NCBI GenBank assembly: GCA_000434175.1
Contig: HF999767.1
Coordinates: forward strand, 322-20,207
From: Mycoplasma sp. CAG:611
Lineage (GTDB): Bacteria; Bacillota_I; Bacilli_A; RF39; UBA660
DNA length: 19,886 bases
Direction of reading: 5' to 3'
Both the position numbers and the translations under genes were made by a program. Within the stretch, counting starts at the first letter, position 1. Every line of letters begins with the position of its first letter. This document shows positions 16,595 to 19,886 of the stretch, one piece after another. Below the pieces are notes generated by a model that was given only the letters and a program-made list of their open reading frames with translations, did no database searches and was not told where the DNA came from.

Positions 16595-16601
16595 ATTTTA
16601 T

Positions 16602-17150
16602 ATGAAAAAATTAATTTTTAAAATAATAATATTTTTAATAAGTTTGTTTAGTATAAATATAAATGTACTTGCAAATGATGGAAAAATTTATATGGATGGA
16701 TATACTTTAAGTGGGGTAGAGGTATTTGCCAAAGATGTAACTTATAATAGTCTTGATTATAATGGATGGATTATAAAATCTACTGCTAATAACTATATTT
16801 ATTATTGTATAGATCCTGCAACACATATGCCTTTTTTAAATGAAAGTAAAGCCGATAGTTATAATAAAATAGTAAGTGAAAAAGACATTATAAGTAAACT
16901 AAAAATTGATGAAAACACATTAACAAGAATAAAATTACTTACTTATTATGGATATGGTTATAAAGATGAAAAATATAATCATACATCAAAAAAATGGTAT
17001 GGAATAACACAAGTATTAATATGGCGAACAATGAGACCTGATGTTACTTGGACATTTAAAACAGGTAGGTATGGAGGAATAAAAGCAAGTTTGCATTTTA
17101 ATGAAGTTAGTGAACTTTTAACTCTTGTTTATAATCATTCTAAGACCTGA
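16602..17150 (+). CDS. Thioester-domain surface adhesin, N-terminal part, frameshifted
   Basis: 182 residues as read, the last two out of frame. A signal peptide (residues 1-24, ending NVLA) precedes a thioester domain: C69 in YYCIDP and Q137 in GITQVLIW are the Cys and Gln expected to form the internal thioester, and the TQ-x-x-IW motif is typical of this domain in Gram-positive pilus-tip and fibronectin-binding adhesins. Such domains bond covalently to host amines. A 109-bp tandem duplication (17034-17142 and 17143-17251) shifts the frame and brings in a TGA at 17148. Without one copy the gene runs from 16602 to 18747 as a continuous 678-residue protein with the stalk and sorting signal encoded by the next frame. 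Ribosome site AAAGGAG, 7 bases upstream. Confidence 0.82.
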   Translation: MKKLIFKIIIFLISLFSININVLANDGKIYMDGYTLSGVEVFAKDVTYNSLDYNGWIIKSTANNYIYYCIDPATHMPFLNESKADSYNKIVSEKDIISKLKIDENTLTRIKLLTYYGYGYKDEKYNHTSKKWYGITQVLIWRTMRPDVTWTFKTGRYGGIKASLHFNEVSELLTLVYNHSKT

Positions 17151-17251
17151 TGTTACTTGGACGTTTAAAACAGGTAGGTATGGCGGAATAAAAGCAAGTT
17201 TACATTTTAATGAAGTTAGTGAACTTTTAACTCTTGTTTATAATCATTCTA
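17034..17251. repeat. 109-bp tandem duplication inside the adhesin gene
   Basis: Copies at 17034-17142 and 17143-17251 differ at only three positions (A-G, A-C and G-A), all synonymous in the real frame (Thr, Gly, Leu codons). A period of 109 shifts the frame by one and produces the premature TGA. Confidence 0.97.
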
Positions 17252-18747
17252 TATTACCAAGTTTTGATAGTGAAGAATTAAATCTTTTCGTGGGAGATAA
17301 AATAACTTTAGAAGATACAAATAATGTTTTATATAAGTTTAATATTAAACCAACTAATAATATTAAAGTTATTAAAAAAGATAATAAATTAGAAATAACA
17401 GCGCTTGAGAAAACGAAAGAAAAACTTATCTTGGAAAAACAAGAAGTAAGTAATGATTTTTATCTTCTTAAAAGCAATAATGTTCAAGATGTTATAACAA
17501 GAGGAAATGTTAATAATTATAAAAAATCTTATGTTAATGTGAATATTTATGATGGAAAGTTAATTTTGAAAAAAATTGATAAGGATGAAAAAACATTTAA
17601 TGATAAATTAATAGGGAGTATTATATCTTTATATGATAATAATGATAATTTAATAAAAGATATAGAAATAACTAAAGAAGAAGAAATAATTACATTAGAA
17701 AATGGAAGTTATTATTTAAAAGAAAAAACTCCTACAAGAGGATATGAATTAAATGAAAAAAAGTATTATTTTGAAATATCAAAAGAAAATAATAAACCTA
17801 TTATTACTATAGAGAATAATAAAATAAAAGGTAATCTTATTATAAATAAGTTATATGGTGGAAGTGGTTATGATTATGTAAGTGAAGAAGGTGCTTGTTT
17901 TGATATTTATGATAATAATGATAATTTAATATCTTCATTAAAAACTAATAAAAATGGTAAGGCAAGTAAAACTTTAGAATATGGCAAATATAAAATAAAG
18001 CAAACTAAAGGAAAAGAAAATTATATATTTACTAATGATTTTGAAGTTATTATCGAAGAAAGTAAAGATTATATTTATAATTTAAAAAATATTAAAAAGC
18101 CAACTTTAATAATTAATAAAATAGATAAAGATACTAAAACAAATTTAAGTAATGCTGTTATTATGATTTATGATAATAATGATAATCTATTATATGAAGA
18201 AACAACTAATAATAAAGGTATTATAAAAATAGAAAATATGGAACTTGGAAAGTATTATTTTGTAGAAAAAGAAAGTCCTAAGTATTATAAATTAGATAAC
18301 ACAAAACATTATTTTGAAATAAAAGAAAATGGTAAAATATATGATTTTAATTTGGAAAATGAAAGAATATTAGGTAATCTTGAAATAATAAAAAAATCTA
18401 ATAATTTAAATCTTTTAAAAGATGCTACATTTGGAATATATGATAACAATGATAATTTAATTTATAAAGAAACAACTAATAACGAAGGAATTATAAAAAT
18501 AGAGAATATAAAAGCAGGAAGTTATTATTTAAAAGAGTTAAAAGCTCCTTACGGTTATATAAAAAATGATGAAATAATAGAGTTTGAGATATTAAATAAT
18601 GAACTTTTAACTTTTGAAGTTATAAATAATAAAATAGAAATGCCTAATACAAGTAAATCTATAAATATAAATTATTTAAGTGGAATAATTATAATATTAA
18701 TAAATATAAGTATTGGTTTATATGAAAAAAAGTATAAAGATAATTAA
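17125..18747 (+). CDS. Adhesin stalk with four SpaA/Cna_B-like domains and MPNTS sorting signal (C-terminal part, frameshifted)
   Basis: 540 residues as read; sequence before 17143 is an out-of-frame read of the first duplicate copy and no ribosome site is present, so this is the continuation of 16602-17150. After the end of the thioester domain and a linker come four beta-sandwich repeats of roughly 90 residues, each with an IYDNNDNL-type strand (encoded from 17632, 17908, 18169 and 18439). They show LILKKIDKD/LIINKIDKD-type starts with a Lys and YYLKEKTPTRGY/YYLKELKAPYGY-type ends with a Glu, the pattern of SpaA/Cna_B domains that form Lys-Asn/Asp isopeptide bonds. The C-terminus has MPNTS, a hydrophobic helix and the basic tail YEKKYKDN, a cell-wall sorting signal with Met for Leu and Ser for Gly. 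The next gene is a sortase. Confidence 0.85.
   Translation: MFIIILRPDVTWTFKTGRYGGIKASLHFNEVSELLTLVYNHSILPSFDSEELNLFVGDKITLEDTNNVLYKFNIKPTNNIKVIKKDNKLEITALEKTKEKLILEKQEVSNDFYLLKSNNVQDVITRGNVNNYKKSYVNVNIYDGKLILKKIDKDEKTFNDKLIGSIISLYDNNDNLIKDIEITKEEEIITLENGSYYLKEKTPTRGYELNEKKYYFEISKENNKPIITIENNKIKGNLIINKLYGGSGYDYVSEEGACFDIYDNNDNLISSLKTNKNGKASKTLEYGKYKIKQTKGKENYIFTNDFEVIIEESKDYIYNLKNIKKPTLIINKIDKDTKTNLSNAVIMIYDNNDNLLYEETTNNKGIIKIENMELGKYYFVEKESPKYYKLDNTKHYFEIKENGKIYDFNLENERILGNLEIIKKSNNLNLLKDATFGIYDNNDNLIYKETTNNEGIIKIENIKAGSYYLKELKAPYGYIKNDEIIEFEILNNELLTFEVINNKIEMPNTSKSININYLSGIIIILINISIGLYEKKYKDN
17632..18459 (+). repeat. Four dispersed in-frame copies of a 21-bp motif in the adhesin stalk
   Basis: Near-identical 21-base units encoding YDNNDNL start at 17632, 17908, 18169 and 18439, spaced 276, 261 and 270 bases. 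They mark one strand in each of the four SpaA-like domains. The DNA-level identity is far higher than in the rest of the domains. Confidence 0.85.
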
Positions 18748-19276
18748 ATTAGTATTAATAATTATGTTAAGTATAGTAAGTAGTATAGCAATATATAATT
18801 ATTTTAAATATAATTATAATAAAAATTATATAATAACAACAAAAATAGAAAATAATTATAAAAGACCACCAATAATAAAAGAGAAAGATTTATTAATGAA
18901 AAATAATAATTATATAGGATATATAAAAATAGATAAATATAATATAAATAAATTTATTATGTTAGGCACAAGTGATAATATTTTAAATAAAAATGTTGTA
19001 GGGTTATATAAAGATTTAAAAGATCTTGATAGTAAAACAGGTATAACTTTACTAGCAGGTCATAATAATATTTATGTTTTTAAAAATTTAAATAAACTTA
19101 AAATAGGTGATGAGGTAATTATTGGAAGTAAATTTTATACTTATAAGTATAAAGTTGTTTCTAAAAAAATAATTAAAAAAGATGATTATTCTATATTTGA
19201 AGGAGGTGATGAAAGAGTTATTATTCTTCTTACTTGTGTAAGTGATGATTTAAGATTAGTTGTTACTTGCAAATAA
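18722..19276 (+). CDS. Small sortase dedicated to the upstream adhesin
   Basis: 184 residues. An N-terminal membrane helix (about 8-25) precedes a sortase beta-barrel with IGYIKIDKYNINKFIMLG, catalytic H114 in LLAGHN, C172 in LLTCV and R178 in LRLVV. This is the His-Cys-Arg triad of sortase transpeptidases, which cut LPXTG-like signals and attach proteins to peptidoglycan or to pilin lysines. The loop between Cys and Arg is only six residues, and the chain ends six residues after Arg, so it is a compact enzyme; I cannot assign the class. ATG 18722 is chosen over the in-frame TTG at 18713. The start overlaps the adhesin end by 26 bases, so both are one operon and MPNTS is the obvious substrate. 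The ribosome site is weak, which suggests coupling. Confidence 0.92.
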   Translation: MKKSIKIIKLVLIIMLSIVSSIAIYNYFKYNYNKNYIITTKIENNYKRPPIIKEKDLLMKNNNYIGYIKIDKYNINKFIMLGTSDNILNKNVVGLYKDLKDLDSKTGITLLAGHNNIYVFKNLNKLKIGDEVIIGSKFYTYKYKVVSKKIIKKDDYSIFEGGDERVIILLTCVSDDLRLVVTCK

Positions 19277-19304
19277 AAAATGCAAATTTAATTTTGCATT
19301 TTTT
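19275..19304. terminator. Bidirectional Rho-independent terminator between convergent genes
   Basis: A perfect 12-bp stem (AAAAAATGCAAA at 19275-19286 with TTTGCATTTTTT at 19293-19304) with a 6-base loop. Both arms end in six T in their own direction, so it can stop the sortase transcript and the minus-strand gene alike. Confidence 0.88.
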
Positions 19305-19310
19305 AAAGTT

Positions 19311-19886
19311 TTAAGCACATTCTTTAACATAATATATTAAAAGATTTTCATTAATAATTTTTAATCCGCATCCACATGCATTTTTATCACACATATCAAA
19401 AGTTATATCCCATGGAGAAATACTTTCTTCAACAGTTTTAACTTCTCCATTTTCACATATATATTGATAGTTCCATGATTTATAAGCTTCAGTTCTTAAA
19501 TCATCTAAAGAATATCCTGCTTTTTTAAATCCTTCTTCTGTTGTCAAGATTTTATCATTTTTAATATCAAAATAATAATTTTTATGTGTTGTACTACCTG
19601 TACCACAACCTTTATTTAAAGTAGATTCAACATATAAAGTTGTTAAGATTTTATCATTTTTAATATCAAAATAATAGTTTTTATGTAGTGTACTACCTGT
19701 ACCACAACCTTTATTTAAAGTAGATTCAACATATAAGAAAATAATATTATTTCTAACGACATATTTATATGAAGAATCAATAAAAGCTATATCAGTTTCA
19801 TCTTTAGATGAGATTTCATATTCTTTTTTATAATCTGTTTGAATTAAATTATTAAGTTTCTTTGCATTGGCAGTATCAATATTAAT
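19311..19886 (-). CDS. C-terminal part of a DUF3298/RsiV-like protein (partial at right edge)
   Basis: The minus-strand frame is open from the right edge to TAA at 19311-19313, giving 191 residues with no start codon in the window. A stretch YYFDIKNDKILTTEEGFKKAG resembles the DUF3298/RsiV-type pattern in which a Phe-Asp-Leu/Ile-Lys turn precedes a lysozyme-inhibitor-like strand, so it may be the extracytoplasmic part of a secreted or membrane protein; this is tentative. The C-terminus is Cys-rich (ICENG, DMCDKNACGCG, KECA). A 99-bp in-frame duplication (19540-19638 and 19639-19737) doubles a 33-residue unit containing LNKGCGTGST. The ancestral protein probably had one copy. It converges with the sortase gene and shares its terminator. 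Confidence 0.65.
   Translation of the reverse strand: MNIDTANAKKLNNLIQTDYKKEYEISSKDETDIAFIDSSYKYVVRNNIIFLYVESTLNKGCGTGSTLHKNYYFDIKNDKILTTLYVESTLNKGCGTGSTTHKNYYFDIKNDKILTTEEGFKKAGYSLDDLRTEAYKSWNYQYICENGEVKTVEESISPWDITFDMCDKNACGCGLKIINENLLIYYVKECA
19540..19737. repeat. 99-bp in-frame tandem duplication in the minus-strand gene
   Basis: Copies 19540-19638 and 19639-19737 differ at four internal positions in three codons: Leu TTG/TTA and Asn AAT/AAC (synonymous) and Thr ACA/Leu CTA (two bases). The unit encodes 33 residues and keeps the frame. Confidence 0.95.

Noticed and set aside
17632..18459. Regular 21-bp repeats considered as a CRISPR-like array
   Set aside because: Spacing of 261-276 bases and in-frame position in four homologous protein domains explain them as protein repeats, not an array.

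Overview
The window comes from a very AT-rich, Gram-positive-type, anaerobic bacterium, most likely an uncultured low-GC Bacillota (the gut Bacilli/Mollicutes-related lineages fit best). Evidence for a Gram-positive envelope is a lipoteichoic-acid-synthase-type enzyme, a sortase and an LPXTG-like surface protein. Evidence for anaerobiosis is pyruvate:ferredoxin oxidoreductase (PFOR). TGA is a real stop (PFOR ends in a TGA that overlaps the next ATG), so the code is standard rather than the Mycoplasma code. Gene placements rest on reading the sequence only; no database search was possible.

Layout. 1-2114: tail of an unknown gene followed closely by mutL (endonuclease-type). 2211-3518: a stand-alone sufB, convergent with 3515-4297, a DUF368/PopT polyprenyl-phosphate translocase on the minus strand. 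4298-4610: AT-rich divergent intergenic region with hairpins. 4611-8500: PFOR and trmL, translationally overlapping. 8560-10470: LtaS-type sulfatase-fold membrane enzyme. 10573-12690: VirD4/TraG-type coupling ATPase with no other conjugation gene in view. 12749-13592: a traX-family gene broken by a tandem duplication. 13665-13738: tRNA-Gly(TCC) on the minus strand with its own promoter and terminator. 13933-15131: membrane-anchored double thioredoxin-fold protein plus a PH-like protein, overlapping. 15200-16402: membrane-anchored unknown, possibly a beta-propeller. 16602-19276: a thioester-domain adhesin with four SpaA/Cna_B-like repeats and an MPNTS sorting signal, overlapping a dedicated small sortase. 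19311-19886: 3' part of a minus-strand gene running off the right edge.

The most striking signal is a set of three tandem duplications of about 100 bp (periods 100, 109 and 99) within 6.5 kb, each inside a coding region. Two shift the frame (traX and the adhesin) and one is in frame. The copies differ at 10 positions, and most changes are synonymous even though the genes are broken. This implies that the copies diverged as parts of two intact alleles. Either they are two strain haplotypes joined by assembly, or they arose by real recombination between alleles and could act as reversible on/off switches of surface genes.

The most coherent biological unit is the adhesin-sortase pair: a secreted protein predicted to bond covalently to a host or surface amine through a Cys-Gln thioester, on a stalk of isopeptide-type repeats, anchored by the sortase encoded immediately behind it. 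LtaS, PopT, the coupling ATPase, TraX, the thioredoxin-like protein and the adhesin make this a largely envelope-related region.
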